Source of the DNA: Antennarius striatus
Lineage: Eukaryota; Chordata; Actinopteri; Lophiiformes; Antennariidae
Reading direction: 5' to 3'
DNA: 64,000 bases
Assembly (NCBI RefSeq): GCF_040054535.1
Contig: NC_090787.1
Location: 14,949,001 to 15,013,000 of the forward strand
Below, one piece after another: positions 1-29,901 of this stretch. Numbering within the stretch: the stretch's first letter is position 1; each line of letters starts with the position of its first letter. The position numbers and the translations under genes are program-made. A model generated the notes under the pieces. The model saw nothing but the letters and a program-made list of their open reading frames with translations. It was not told where the DNA came from and did no database searches.

Positions 1-34
1 CAGAATTTCATTGTGCAATAAAAAAAAAACGTAC

Positions 35-115
35 TCTAACTTTAGGTGCAGCTGCTCTAAACTTGACATAGTAAAGTGTAAATGCATTGTCTGCATTGGT
101 CAAGCACACTGGATC
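35..115 (-). CDS. cog3: COG3 coding exon 8 (last one inside the window)
   Basis: Twenty-seven codons from DPVCLTNADNAFTLYYVKF to APKVR, between a TCCCACAG acceptor and an AGA|GTACG donor in phase 0. The next exon lies beyond base 1. Confidence 0.92.
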
Positions 116-3100
116 CTGTGGGAGAAAAGATAGGAAATAAAGTACTTGCAGCACCAGTCAAAAGTGTGAACACATGTTCGCGATCACTAAAATTAATACT
201 CAATCACTGAGGAGAAAATGTGCATTTTTCTTACCCTTTTCATTAAGTGGCTTGTGAGATTCTGCATAGTGTTTACAATGTGGAGCTTCATGAAGTGCAT
301 AGCTTTAGAAAGACACTGCTTGAATTTAGTCAAATAAACAGGATAGTCCTTGAAATTGGGCTGCAATAAATTGAGAGAAAATAGCATAGCTATAAGGGTT
401 CTGCAGATAAAACAAGTGAAAACTATTAAAGTTTTAACATTTCACATGAGTATAATTAGGCTTTTAAAACATAAAAGGCCATCAACTGCCTTTATCACAA
501 GATTTTGTGTGTATTAAGTTAGATCTGGGCAGACAAAGGCCGACTCTACTTACGTGCGATGAAACATATTCAACGCAATCATCTAATTTGGACAGCATTG
601 GTATAAAACCTTCACTATTTACAGACAAGGTTGGTGAGTTCAGTTTCTGCAAAGACAAAGTAAAGAAAAATTGGGTTTAATGTAATTTGTGCAAATTTCC
701 CTTTTCAACGCAGAGCAAGGTAAAATCTACCGACTAACTTTGGCATGTTTTACTTTCAAATTAAATAAAATTGAGGCAATGAAGACTTCATGAGCACATT
801 TCCTGAAAGTTTTTACAAATCACTACATAGGAAATATATAAACAACTTACTTCTATAAATATTTTAAATCTGGGACAAAGCTGCTGATTTTTATTTAAAA
901 AAAATACTAATTAACAAACACACAATTTATAATTAATACAGTTAGTTCACTGTCATTATGTTGCAATAAACGGAAAAAATGAAAACCCAGCCTACCGTAC
1001 TGATGTTTTCTAACTCATTAAAATACGACAGTTTCTGCTGTATGCTCTCTGCCAGGTCAACAAGCTCTGACTGCAAAGAAAGATAAAAAATAGAACAAAT
1101 TGGTAGCAGTTATTACTCAGACAAGGTTTTATCAATACGTCTGCAGAAAACAATGTGTATGGTGTTACAAGTCACTGCAAAAGATTCTCGTGTGTGTGAC
1201 CACAAGTCATTATACAACTTAATGTTTTTCTTACTTCAGAACAGCACCAGAGTTTACACAACAACTGCTAATTCAGCATTTGCTGGGTTTGAAAGCATGT
1301 AACATGTAACATGCAAGTAACATATTTTAAAGAATTTATTACTGATGGAGGCTTGGGTTGATGGATGAACACAACAGAGTGCAGCTTACCTGCTCTTTCA
1401 GGAGCTGTTCACAGGCCTCGTGGAGGGTTCCAGTTTTATTGGACACAAACAGATACTGCTTCTGCAAGGAGTCTAAGTGCTCCAGAGCAGCACTGACATC
1501 ATTCAGAATAGCATCACATTGTTCTTGGTAACAGTTTAGATCATCTCTGGTTTGCCTGAATGGAAGGAAAGTATATTATCTGTTTGTTTACCCAAAGATA
1601 ATACAGCAAGAAAAACTATTTATTTGCATCAAAGTACACATTGTTTTAGCACTGCTTTGTTTTCTCATTGGAAGTTGCATTTATGACCAAACTGTAAACA
1701 GGTATGTCCCAACAGATGTGCTGCACCACTACACTACAGCTGTGACATCATTAAGACTTTGCATGACAATCTCGCTTTGTCTCACATAATAAATTGTCCC
1801 ATTTACAGCAAAACAGATTCCTATTCAGCCGAACTATGGCAGGTCAAGCTAAGGTAGCCCTTTGGTCTACTGTTGGACAACAGGATATCAAATGTTATAT
1901 GGGTGCACAGCACAGTAGATTGGACCAGTGATAACTAGTCAACAGGCAGGTTCGACATTGAAGGGGTTGAATGATGAATGGAGGACATGGTGAAGCCCAT
2001 TATCATGGTATTCATGATTTCTTTCAGTGAAATTATACTTAGATTTGTTGATTCTAAAAAAATCTCCATACTGATCAAATTTCTAGTAAAACAGTATCTG
2101 AAACCAGGCTTTTAGTTTATAAGGAGTGAATGTTGGTTTTTACTCTGGGTGGGTAGACACAGGGTTTAAAAAACACTGTCATGGAATCCTTGTGTCAACT
2201 GAAATAAACTTATTTGCTTTTGACTTAGTCTCCCTCCTCAAAGCTCTTCTTCTTCTTTTCTTTCGGCTTTTCCCTTCAGGGGTCGCCACAGCAAATCAAT
2301 TGCCTCCATTTAACCCTGTCCTTTGCCTCCTCTTCTCTCACACCAACTACCTTCATGTCCTCCCTCATTACATCCATAAACCTCCTCTTTGGTCTTCCTC
2401 TAGGCCTCCTGCCTGGTAGTTCAAAACTCAGCATCCTTCTACCAATATATTCACTATCTCTCCTCTGGACATGTCCAAACCATCTCAGTCTGGCCTCTCT
2501 GACTTTATCTCCAAAACCCAACATGTGCTGTCCCTCTGATGTACTCATTCCTGATCCTATCCTTCCTGGTCACTCCCAGAGAGAACCTCAGCATTTTCAT
2601 CTCTGCTACCTCCAGCTCTGTCTCCTGTCTTTTCTTCAGTGACACTGTCTCTAGACCAAACAACATCGCTGGTCTCACCACAGTTTTGTACACCTTTCCT
2701 TTCATTTTAGCTGAAACTCTTCTATCACACATCACACCTGACACTTTCCTCCACCCGTTCCATCCTGCCTGTACACGCTTCTTCACCTCTTTTCCACACT
2801 CTCCATTGCTCTGGACTGTTGACCTAAGTACTTCAAATCCTCCAACATCTTGATCTCTTTTCCCTGTAACCTCACTCTTCCACTTGGGTCCCTCTCATTC
2901 ACACACATGTACTCTGTCTTACTGCGGCTAACCTTCATTCCTTTCCTTTCCAGGACAAACCTCCACCTCTCTAGCTTCTCTTCTACCTGTTCCCTGCTCT
3001 CACTGCAGATCACAATGTCATCTGCAAACATCATAGTCCATGGAGATTCCTGTCTAACCTCGTCTGTCAGCCTGTCCATCACCATAGCGAACAAGAAGGG

Positions 3101-6100
3101 GCTCAGAGCTGATCCCTGATGCTGTCCCACCTCCACCTTGAACTCCTCTGTCACACCTACAGCACACCTCACCACTGTCTTACAGTCCTCATACATGTCC
3201 TGCACTGCTCTAACATACTTCTCTGCCACTCCAGACTTCCTCATACAATACCACAGTTCCTCTCTGGGCACCCTGTCATAAGCTTTCTTCAGATCTACAA
3301 AAACACGATAAAGCTCTGTTTGGCCTTCTCTGTACTTCTCTATCAACATCCTCAAAGCAAATACTACATCTGTTGTACTCTTTTTTTGGCATGAAACCAT
3401 ACTGCTGCTCACAAATGCTCACTTCTGCCCTTAGTCTATCTTCCACTACTCTTTCCCATAACTTCATTGTATGGCTCATCAGCTTTATTCCTCTGTAGTT
3501 GCCACAATTCTGCACATCTCCCTTGTTCTTAAAAATGGGCACCAGCACACTTGTCCTCCATTCCTCAGGCATCTTCTCACTATCTAAGATCCTGTTGAAC
3601 AACCCAGTCAGAAACTCTACTGCCACCTCTCCTAGACACTTCCAAACCTCTACAGGTATATCATCAGGACCGACTGCCTTTCCACTCTTCATCCTCTTCA
3701 ATGCCCTCCTCATTTCATCCTGACCAATCTTTGCTACATCCTGGTCCACAACAGTCACCTCTTCTAGTCTTTGTTCTCTCTCATTTTCCACATTCATCGA
3801 CTCTTCAAAGTACTCTTTCCATCTTCCCATCACACTACTGGCACCTGTCAATAGACTTCCATCCCTATCCTTAATCACCCTAACCTGCTGCACGTCCTTT
3901 CCATCTCTGTCTGTCTGTCTTGCCAACGTGTATAGATCAGTCTCTCCCTCCTTACTGTCCAACCTAGCATACAAGTCATCATAAGCTTCTTGTTTGGCCT
4001 TTCCTACCTCTACCTTCACCTTACGCTGCATCTCCCTGTACTCCTGTCTACTCTCTTCAGTCCTCTCAGTGTCCCATTTCTTCTTAGCTAACCTCTTTCT
4101 CTGTATACACTCCTGTACCTCCTCATTCCACCACCAAGTCTCCTTATCTACTTTCTTTCCAGATGACACACCAAGTACTCTCCCACCTGTCTCCTGATCA
4201 CATTAGCTGTGGTTTTCCAGTCATCTGGAAGCACCTCCTGGCCTCCCAGAGCCTGTCTTAACTCCTTCCTAAAAGTCATGCAACACTTTTCCTTTTTTAG
4301 CTTCCACCATTTCATCTTCTGCTCTGCCTTTGCCCTCTTCATCTTCCTGACCACCAGAGTCAGAGTCCTGCACACTACCATCCTATGCTGTTTGGCTACA
4401 CTTTCGCCTACCACTACTTTCCAGTCACTGATCTCCTTCAGGTTACACCGTCTACACAAGATGTAGTCCACCTGTGTGCTCATACCACCACTCTTATAGG
4501 TCACCCTATGTTCCTGCCTCTTCTGGAAGAAAGTATTCACTATAGCCATTTCCATCCTTTTTGCAAAGTCAACTACCAGCTGTCCTTCTGCGTTCCTCTC
4601 CTGGATACCAAACCTGCCCATCACCTCCTCACCTCTGTGTCCTGCACCAACATGTCCATTGAAGTCTGCACCAATGACAACTCTCTCACTTCTAGGTATG
4701 CTCTGCATCACTTCATCAAAGTCCAGCCAGAATTTCTCCTTCTCCTCCAGCTCACATCCTACTTGTAGAGCATACCCACTAAGAACATTGAGCATCACAC
4801 CTTCTATTTCTAGCTTCAGACTCATCACTCTAACCGACACTCTTTTTACCTCCAGGACATTCCTAACAACCTCCTCCTTCAAGATAACTCCTACTCCATT
4901 TCTCTTCCAATCTCCACCATGATAGAACAACTTGAACCCTGCTCCTAAACTTCTAGCCTTGCTACCTTTCCACCTGGTCTCCTGGACACACAGTATGTCT
5001 ACCTTCCTTCTCTGCATCATGTCAACCAACTCTCTACCTTCCCCTGTCATAGTTCCAACATTAAATGTCCCTACTCTGAGTCCTATACTCTTGGCGTTCC
5101 TCTTCCCTCTCTTCGTGCGAGCACACTTTCCTCCTCTCCTTCTTCAACCAACAGTAGTCCAATTCCTCCGGCGCCCTGTGGGTCAACAGCGCCGATGGCG
5201 GTCGTTGTTAATCTGGGCCTCGACCGATCTGGTATGGAAGTCATAGCTTTGATTCGCATCTTTGATTTGGCAAAAGTTTTAAGCCAGATGCCCTTCCTGA
5301 CGCAACCCTCTGTATTTATCACCTAAATAAATAAATCAGGATAACAGGATAATTTAAATGAAGGGTAAAGTATTTCAGCACTTCCATACCTGTATTTTAC
5401 ATTCTCATCCTGGTCCATATTTGTCTGTAATTTGGCAAACCAGGAAAAAAACTGCAACAAAAAATGACACTGTATTGAAACTGCAGTCAACATCTTCCAG
5501 AAGTATAATATTGTTTAAAATAAAATTATGCACCCTACATTGAAATATATTATTTACTGATTACCACTTGTTAAACCAAATGGTTATATACAACTGATTT
5601 TGCATTCCAAAATGCGACTTTTGCAGTCAGTCTCAAAATTATCCAATTTCCTGTTTATAATATTATTTTCTCATGAGAGCACACAATTGACAAGTCATTT
5701 GCTGGCAAAAAATGTGCTAATCCTCACAAACTATGTATAAAAGAAAAAGTTCCATCAAGAAAGAATTAAAAAATTCTCAGGAATGCTGCCAGAAGCTTGT
5801 ATCTGGCTATGCATTAAGTTTGCAGAGAGTCACTGCAACAAAATGTTGCTAAAAAAGCATTACAGACTTCGATTTGTTTTCTAAAACTTGAAAGCAAAAT
5901 AAAAAGATCTTGAAGGGAAAAAAAGCATTAGACAATTGTTGTATGTAGTAAGTGTTGAGTAACTTAAGAGACAGCAGCAGTCAGTAAAAACAAAATTTTT
6001 TGTGTTAAGAGATGGGAAAAACACTTGCAGAGTCTGTGATTCCAAGTTAAATCAATCAATTCTCGTGAGACTTAATGATTGTAAACAGCTAATAAATAGT

Positions 6101-6785
6101 AAATTCTCCCATTAATCCTGATATGCAATGTGTATATACACAATGATTTTGCATACAACTAAAGGCATGTTTAGTTATAGTAATCGCAACTTTCAGCAAA
6201 GATGTTACCTGTTGTGCTGTTTCTATCTTGTCATTCTCTATATCGAGCATCTGGAAACCCTTGAGCAGGACATCCTCTGTTGAAGCAGGCACAGTGGCTG
6301 TAAAGGATGACTGCAAGGAACGCGACGAAAGGCTGCCCAAGTCCTCAATTGGCAACTGCAAAACAAAGTGGCTATTTTTAATAGCCATTAATATACCCAC
6401 ACGAATTCATATCAAGCTAGCTGGACGACTTGACGTGGTGAGGTGCACCTACATGCCCTCTCACTACAAAACGGAATGCCGTTGTGGATGATCCTGTTTA
6501 AATTCTGGGAAGCGACGTAACTTCATGCCAACAGCTACGTGGTTCAAACCCAAATGTAAGTAAGTTAGCAACTCGGAAGGCTAGCTAGCTGATGAGCTAA
6601 CAGGAATCATATCTCACCTCTGACGGGATAGAAACTGTTTCAGCTGCGGCTCGTAGCTCGAGAACAGAGTCCATTTGTTTCTCTGTGAGGGGGGCCATGG
6701 CATCCGTGCGACGGTCCCATAACGACAGTTTTTCCCAGGTTTCCTTATCTGTTGGGTCCAAGAGTGACTGATCTGAGAACGCCAT
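35..6785 (-). CDS. cog3: COG3, conserved oligomeric Golgi complex subunit 3 (5' part, eight coding exons; truncated by window edge)
   Basis: COG3 is a core lobe-A subunit of the COG tethering complex, which acts on the cytosolic face of the Golgi in retrograde intra-Golgi vesicle traffic and so keeps glycosylation enzymes in place. The spliced exons are 6785..6618, 6355..6209, 5451..5390, 1555..1390, 1070..996, 646..554, 360..235 and 115..35, giving 918 nt or 306 codons. All have AG acceptors and GT donors, and all junctions keep frame. Recognisable stretches are WEKLSLWDRRTDAMAPLTEK near the N terminus, FFSWFAKLQ in exon 3, YLFVSNKTGTLHEACEQLLK in exon 4 and NFKDYPVYL with KFKQCLSKA in exon 7; all match vertebrate COG3 as I know it. 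The start is MAFSDQ at 6785; an in-frame ATG seven codons upstream is less likely. Human COG3 is about 828 aa, so roughly 60% of the gene lies to the left. Intron 3 carries a LINE. Confidence 0.95.
235..360 (-). CDS. cog3: COG3 coding exon 7
   Basis: Forty-two codons starting PNFKDYPVYLTKFKQCLSKA and ending HLMKR, between a TTATTGCAG acceptor and an AGG|GTAAGA donor in phase 0. Confidence 0.94.
554..646 (-). CDS. cog3: COG3 coding exon 6
   Basis: Thirty-one codons from KLNSPTLSVNSEGFIPML to YVSSH, between a CTTTGCAG acceptor and a CAC|GTAAGT donor in phase 0. Confidence 0.93.
996..1070 (-). CDS. cog3: COG3 coding exon 5
   Basis: Twenty-five codons from SELVDLAESIQQKLSYFNEL to NIST, between a CTTTGCAG acceptor and an ACG|GTAGG donor in phase 0. 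It is nearly identical to the corresponding vertebrate COG3 segment. Confidence 0.92.
1390..1555 (-). CDS. cog3: COG3 coding exon 4
   Basis: One base plus 55 codons, from the arginine split with exon 3 through YQEQCDAIL, LQKQYLFVSNKTGTLHEACE and QLLKEQ. The acceptor is TTCAG, the donor is CAG|GTAAGC, and it ends in phase 0. Confidence 0.94.
2276..4169 (-). pseudogene. LINE reverse transcriptase segment, frameshifted
   Basis: Four overlapping pieces (4169..3276, 3412..2783, 2786..2505 and 2548..2276) together cover the linker, fingers, palm with FADD, thumb and C-terminal region of an RTE reverse transcriptase. Each hand-over changes frame, so this copy is inactive. The 3375 break lies in a T run on the plus strand, a typical slippage site. 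Confidence 0.85.
4148..5050 (-). pseudogene. LINE endonuclease segment
   Basis: An open stretch of 300 codons carrying the endonuclease domain of the RTE element. It runs from the ETRWKG metal-binding region through the DFNGH motif to KQHRMVV, which occupies the place of the SDH motif. It stays open until about 4148, where the frame is lost just before the reverse transcriptase linker. It would not yield a complete polyprotein. Confidence 0.85.
5323..5389. other. Short remnant of COG3 intron 3 between exon 3 and the LINE
   Basis: Only about 65 bases separate the exon 3 donor from the 5' edge of the LINE. The stretch is AT-rich with a short AAAT repeat near 5324-5336, which may be part of the target site. 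Confidence 0.5.
5390..5451 (-). CDS. cog3: COG3 coding exon 3 (62 nt)
   Basis: A small exon that open-frame scans miss. It reads FFSWFAKLQTNMDQDENVKY plus two bases (AG), between a GTTGCAG acceptor and a CAG|GTATGG donor. The residues match COG3 just after the AQQ end of exon 2. The first seven bases are a T run beside the acceptor. The LINE begins only about 65 bp past its donor. Confidence 0.92.
6209..6355 (-). CDS. cog3: COG3 coding exon 2
   Basis: Forty-nine codons starting LPIEDLGSLSSRS and ending KIETAQQ. The acceptor is TTTTGCAG, the donor is CAG|GTAAC, and both junctions are phase 0. It includes STEDVLLKGF, which is typical of COG3. Confidence 0.94.
6618..6785 (-). CDS. cog3: COG3 coding exon 1
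   Basis: Fifty-six codons from MAFSDQSLL to SIPSE, ending on a GAG|GTGAG donor in phase 0. It contains the conserved APLTEKQMDSVLEL stretch. An ETS/Sp1-type promoter lies directly upstream. Confidence 0.93.
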
Positions 6786-6794
6786 CGTCACTTC

Positions 6795-6870
6795 GTACAC
6801 CACCAACGTCAGCAGCTACGCGAGGGTACTTCCTGTTCCGGGAGTGTGGGCGGGGCTCCAGTTAGTCACG
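6795..6870 (-). promoter_or_regulatory. Probable COG3 core promoter (ETS sites and Sp1/GC box)
   Basis: Directly upstream of the COG3 ATG there is an ETS-like pair (CTTCCTG and TTCCGG, 6830-6841) and a GC box (GGGCGGGGC, about 6848-6856), with no TATA box. This is the usual architecture of a TATA-less housekeeping promoter and fits a constitutive Golgi gene. The transcription start is not visible. Function is inferred from motifs and position. Confidence 0.6.
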
Positions 6871-8480
<1,610 letters not shown>

Positions 8481-8491
8481 GCAAAGACATT

Positions 8492-8497
8492 TTTATT
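8492..8497 (-). terminator. Candidate MID1 polyadenylation signal
   Basis: TTTATT on the plus strand is AATAAA on the coding strand, about 630 bp past the MID1 stop codon. It is the first clear AATAAA I see downstream. Single hexamers are common in AT-rich DNA, so this is tentative. Confidence 0.35.
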
Positions 8498-9127
8498 AAA
8501 ATTTGACAGCCAGAAATGTGAAAAATGTGGCCAGAAACTGATTTAAAACTGTCAAAATAAAACAAATAACCCCAACTGCTGCACATTGTGCCATCATTAA
8601 CAGATAATAAATATTTGAATATTTCTAACATCAAAAAAGCAAAACAGCTATTAACTATTGCTGTTAGATCCTTCTAAGTGCTTTCCAAAAAGAAATAGAA
8701 CAGAAATCTTTTAAGGTACGAAATGTTTAGAAATACCCTCTCCAAGAAATGTCCTCTCCAAATGCTGCAAAGTATGAACTTTTAAAAACATTACTTCTAA
8801 AACAACCTGAAATACAAAATTTCATAACATTACTTACATTTAATGGGACTGTATAAAGAGACTGTATAAATGTTGATATGAATTCAAATGATGCTTTGAG
8901 AATATTTCCAGCTCTAACTGCAAGCAAACCTTAAAACCATTCTGCAGTGTAAGGTATATATGTGCAAAGCAAACAAAATCAACAAATATCTGTAAAAAAA
9001 TTCTTAAACAATTAAAATATATTTCATAGGCTTGATCGACACTTTAATTGCATGTGGTCAGGTTACTCACAACATGTGCATCACAGTCAATGAGGTACAG
9101 GCAGTCAAGTCTAGTAAACAGGTATTG

Positions 9128-21059
<11,932 letters not shown>

Positions 21060-21115
21060 CTTCAGGCATACAGAAGTGGGTTTGACAGCGAAATCCAGGG
21101 AAGCTGATCAGCTAT
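21060..21115 (-). other. mid1: MID1 5' UTR part of the start-codon exon
   Basis: Fifty-six bases between an acceptor (CTGCACAG ending at 21116) and the ATG. The acceptor implies at least one upstream non-coding exon, as in mammalian MID1. Confidence 0.7.
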
Positions 21116-21169
21116 CTGTGCAGAAATGAATGAAAGCAAGTTTTCATTACAACATGAGTATGCATGAAA

Positions 21170-21343
21170 TATACAGTATTTTCTGCACTATAAGGAGTAC
21201 CTAAAAGCCTTAAATTTTCTCAAAACATGACATATATATGACATGTATATGTCAAAACATGACATATAAGATTTGAAATAAGCCACTCATTGAAGGTGTG
21301 CCTTATAGGCCAGTGCAACTTATAGTGTGGAAAATACTGTATA
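21170..21343. mobile_element. MITE-like element with 25-bp terminal inverted repeats
   Basis: The left end (21170-21194) and the reverse complement of the right end (21319-21343) agree at about 23 of 25 positions, beginning TATACAGTATTTTC and ending CACTATAAG. The 174-bp body has no coding capacity. This is the structure of a non-autonomous DNA transposon; the ACTATAAG-type end resembles hAT-like fish MITEs, but the family is not certain. It sits about 55 bp upstream of the MID1 start-exon acceptor. Confidence 0.75.
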
Positions 21344-26446
<5,103 letters not shown>

Positions 26447-26650
26447 CTGCCACATGATTACATCCATAAACAGGCGACAGAGGACAAGGACTGAGACTCT
26501 GTCACTGCTGATCCGGGGCACGGGTTTAAACTTTGGATGAAGTGACTTTTTCCTCCTGTTCCTGTGAAGTTCTGAAGTTCTGACCCCTGTTCTGAAATCT
26601 AGTAGGAGGATCGAAACTTTCAACCTCTTTCCCTCCTCTCATTGAGGACT
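26447..26650 (-). other. mid1: Probable non-coding first exon of MID1
   Basis: The minus strand carries a strong donor, GGCAG|GTAAGT, at 26447/26446. It is preceded by about 200 bases of ordinary composition and then by CCAAT-box, E-box and GC-rich motifs. It is the nearest good donor upstream of the MID1 5' UTR acceptor with a promoter-like flank. Inferred from motifs; no transcript evidence is available. Confidence 0.45.
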
Positions 26651-26659
26651 GCACCTACA

Positions 26660-26760
26660 CTGTCTATACACAGTGGGCTGCACGTTGTTGCATTGACCAA
26701 TCACGTGGATGGGCCCTCCCCTTTCAGCTGGTTTTGTTCTGTCATTCAGAGCTACTGTAA
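26660..26760 (-). promoter_or_regulatory. Candidate MID1 promoter
   Basis: On the plus strand the stretch reads GACCAATCACGTGGATGGGC: a CCAAT box next to a CACGTG E-box, followed by a CCCTCCCC Sp1-like run at about 26716-26723. Together with the donor at 26447 it is the best promoter candidate between MID1 and ARHGAP6. Confidence 0.4.
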
Positions 26761-29700
26761 CATAGCATGGGCTGTCATTGACTCTGCAAAGTTTGATTTG
26801 TTATTTTCAAAATGAACATCAACCATAGAGCACCGCTGCACAGCACAAAAACAACGTTAAGAGCTTTAGAGCACTATCCTCTCTTGACTTTTTCAAGATG
26901 GTATATGATTTGCAAGTAATGTCAACCACATTCAGGCAAAATCTGAACTGCTTAGATTTATGCTCTGCAAGCTTGGTGGGGATTTGTGCCGCATGAAATG
27001 CCTGAGGCAAGATTCAATGCAGCCAAATTAAATAGTGCATAAGTAAACACCATAATCAATGACTAGTGCATTCTGGAGCAAGGACACGGATGCTTTGAGC
27101 CTGTCGATGGTCCATCGCTAGAGAGGGTGAGCAATGACACTGACAAACCACTGCTGCTGTCTTCAGCAATGTTTACTCATGCATCAAGGCATAGACGGTA
27201 TTCACAAAGGAGACACATTTAGTTGGAAACTTCCTTTGTGCAAACTCATTTCTTAGAGCGATCGCACCCTTTTTGTTTTTCATGTAAATAAACTAAAATG
27301 GAAGCACACAGGAATGCATTGTGGTTGCAACGGTTAGTGTTGAAAGTCATCTTGGTTTGTTGGCACCCCTTTTGGCTACATGGAAAATGACCCCAACACA
27401 AATAGTTGCTGACGTTCAAACAGTGTTGCTGACGGCATGAAGTTTGATGAGTTTCTCAGCTCAGAATTTGAGCTCATGTTCACTTTTTATCGACAAGTTT
27501 TACCTCAGACGACCTTATCAGGCACGTGAAATCAGTATTATAATGCTCTATCTCTGTTGAAAGCACATGTCTTTGTGGTAAAATCAGAGTACATAAGGCA
27601 CGGATTAATCTGGATTAGTAGCAATTCAAAAAACTCCTGCCAGGACCACATGTGTTTCAGTTTAGACTGCAGCGTTCAATAAACATGGAATGAAAATGTG
27701 AAACTAGTGAAAAACAAATTCTATTTTGAAGAAAAATCAATATTAAATAGCATGCTGGGATATACTCGGCAAACAATTGTTTTTGACGGCAAATAAATAA
27801 CATGAACGCTTTTGCTAAATACATAAAATCCAATGCAAATGCAGCTGTTACAGCAGTATGTCGCAAGACCAAAAAGATAGCATCAAAATTCACATTTTTT
27901 CCTTTTGTGCGTGTTTTTATTATTTATTTTTCAGTAAATTCAAAAATAATGTGCTGAATTTCAAACAGCGTGGTATGCAGAAGACTGCAAAGCCTGTTTA
28001 TTTTAGCAATACTAAACTTTCTCAAAGCCCAACTTTAAAGTGTAACAGACTTTAAAGGGGACTTTTAAAGTGTCACCCAACGGAAATACAAATGATCCCT
28101 TACCTCTCAGTCAGTCAACCAGACAGTCCGCAGTGCAGTGTGACAGATGAATGCAGAAATTTAATCCAGAAAGGGATGTTAGCTACAGTCACCTGCTTCC
28201 CTCAGAAACCTCCCTTTAGCTTCCTGTCTGGGCTCTGCTGCTTCATCTGCCTCACTGCTATCTCTGAAAATTCTCCTCACACATCCTCTTCTGCTCTAAT
28301 CCTCTCTAAAAGGAAGCCAAAACTGCTCCAAATGGTTCAACCAGGCATCGACTTCTCAGGCTTTTTAGCCTTTGTATTATTATTCTGTTGGCTGGGATCA
28401 TTAACTTTGTCCCATAAGAATATAAAGAGGTAAATAACCCGCTTCCTGTGGGAGGCTGTCAATCACAGCTGATGATGAGGTGTTTGGGGGGGGGGGATCT
28501 GTGGGGGAGCTGCCACAGAAGGAGGCACTTCTGATTGGTCACCGGGGAACAGAGGTGACCTGCATGACAAACGTGGGTAGTGGGATGGATGGGTCTGTAG
28601 AGGTGCTCAGCTGAGGTTATGTGTACATTTATAATAGAGCTTTATTCAGCTCCCTCATTTACATCGAACACGGAAGAAGATAAATCCGATCCGTGGAAAT
28701 GAGTTACTAATTAAAGCTGACAGAGCTGAATTCATGACACTGTCATTTACGTCAAACGTGACAGAGGAGCTAAATGTTTGGGTCACTATAAAGAATCAAA
28801 CTGTTCAAAATGAGTCTTTGGTACAGTCTGGTCACCCACTGAGGGAAGTGGAAGGCACGAATAAAGCTTCTGTTGCCATGGCGGTATGGCAAGAGCAACG
28901 ATGCATCTTGGTGCTCGTGCCAAAAGCCGCTCTAATCTTTTCGTTGGCAAACTTTCAGCTCTTTCTTCACAGCTTGTTTGTTTCTCAGTCAAATACTGTC
29001 TGTCACTCTGCAGCTCCTTCCAACGTACCAAGCCAATCTGAGATCTGATGTCTTTTGTAAAGAAAAGTCAATTGTAAAGATACTTTTAGGAGAAAAAAAA
29101 GATCTTGAGATGGGTCAATCTGCTGACTGTGACTAAATGTTAACATAGAAAAAGAAGGACAATAGACAAGTTGATCTTGAATTTCGTTGATTCTTAAAAC
29201 CGACTTGTAACCACCGCAGAAAAAATCCTTTTTTGATATATTATTCTCACATCTATCTTCAATATTATTCTCACATCTGTCTTCAGATGTGTGCCACCTC
29301 TCTAGTAAATTACAACGGCAAGAAAAGCCTTGAGAAAGCGTTTTTGTCAATGGCCAAGGCCCCCATGCTAATGTACGTCCATAAATTGTCTGTGAAATAA
29401 TGAGATTCTGACTTTATTTCATTTTAGTGGAGTGAAATGCCATAAAACTCATGACATTTACATGGAATGTGGATTCATGCTGACATTTGAGGCCAGCACT
29501 TTTTAAAGGTGAAAGTGGTATGCCACTCCAGGGTCAATCCAAAGTCACTCACCTTTACGATCAGTAATAAATATTAGATGTAAAGATGGCTCCTGCCATT
29601 CCACAAAAGAAGAAAACTTGCATACGCTGCGGTTTTAACGACTGTTCCCACCTCACTAACTGAAGGCCCAGATCCTGAACTTTGATCTGGGAGAACTAAT

Positions 29701-29802
29701 AAAGTTTCTCAGACTTTTCATAATGGAAATTGTCAAAAGAAAGCCAAAACTTATACCTTTGGGTTTTCAGTAATAATTTAACATTAAAAGAAGATTGATG
29801 AT

Positions 29803-29901
29803 ATTCATTCATTCATTCATTCATTCATTCATTCATTCATTCATTCATTCATTCATTCATTCATTCATTCATTCATTCATTCATTCATTCGTTCATTCAT
29901 T
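29803..29901. repeat. (ATTC)n microsatellite
   Basis: About 24 ATTC units, with one GTTC variant near the end. The next 80 bases (GTAACGGGTTACGGGAGCCTG and following) resemble the tail of the fish tRNA-headed repeat family, so this may be the expanded tail of such an element. Confidence 0.95.

Larger units (their letters stand above)
2245..5322 (-). mobile_element. Degenerate RTE-clade non-LTR retrotransposon (LINE), near full length
   Basis: About 3.1 kb, in the same orientation as COG3 and lying in its intron 3. The 5' part (5050..4148) encodes an apurinic-type endonuclease with ILCVQETRWKG, VIGADFNGHVG and VDYILCRR. The middle encodes a reverse transcriptase with NYRGIKLMSHTMKLWERV, AYDRVPREELW, HQGSALSPFLFAMVMDRL and the catalytic FADD at 3028..3017. 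The 3' part has LRWFGHVQRRD and ends in CGDP, followed by an A/G-rich GAA-like tail at 2245-2270. Reading moves between frames at about 4160, 3375 (at a homopolymer), 2790 and 2530, so it cannot make one intact protein. I did not find a convincing target-site duplication. The RTE clade is assigned from remembered fish RTE proteins. Confidence 0.9.

Noticed and set aside
2126..5246. Plus-strand frames of 67-127 codons
   Set aside because: Antisense shadows of the minus-strand LINE.
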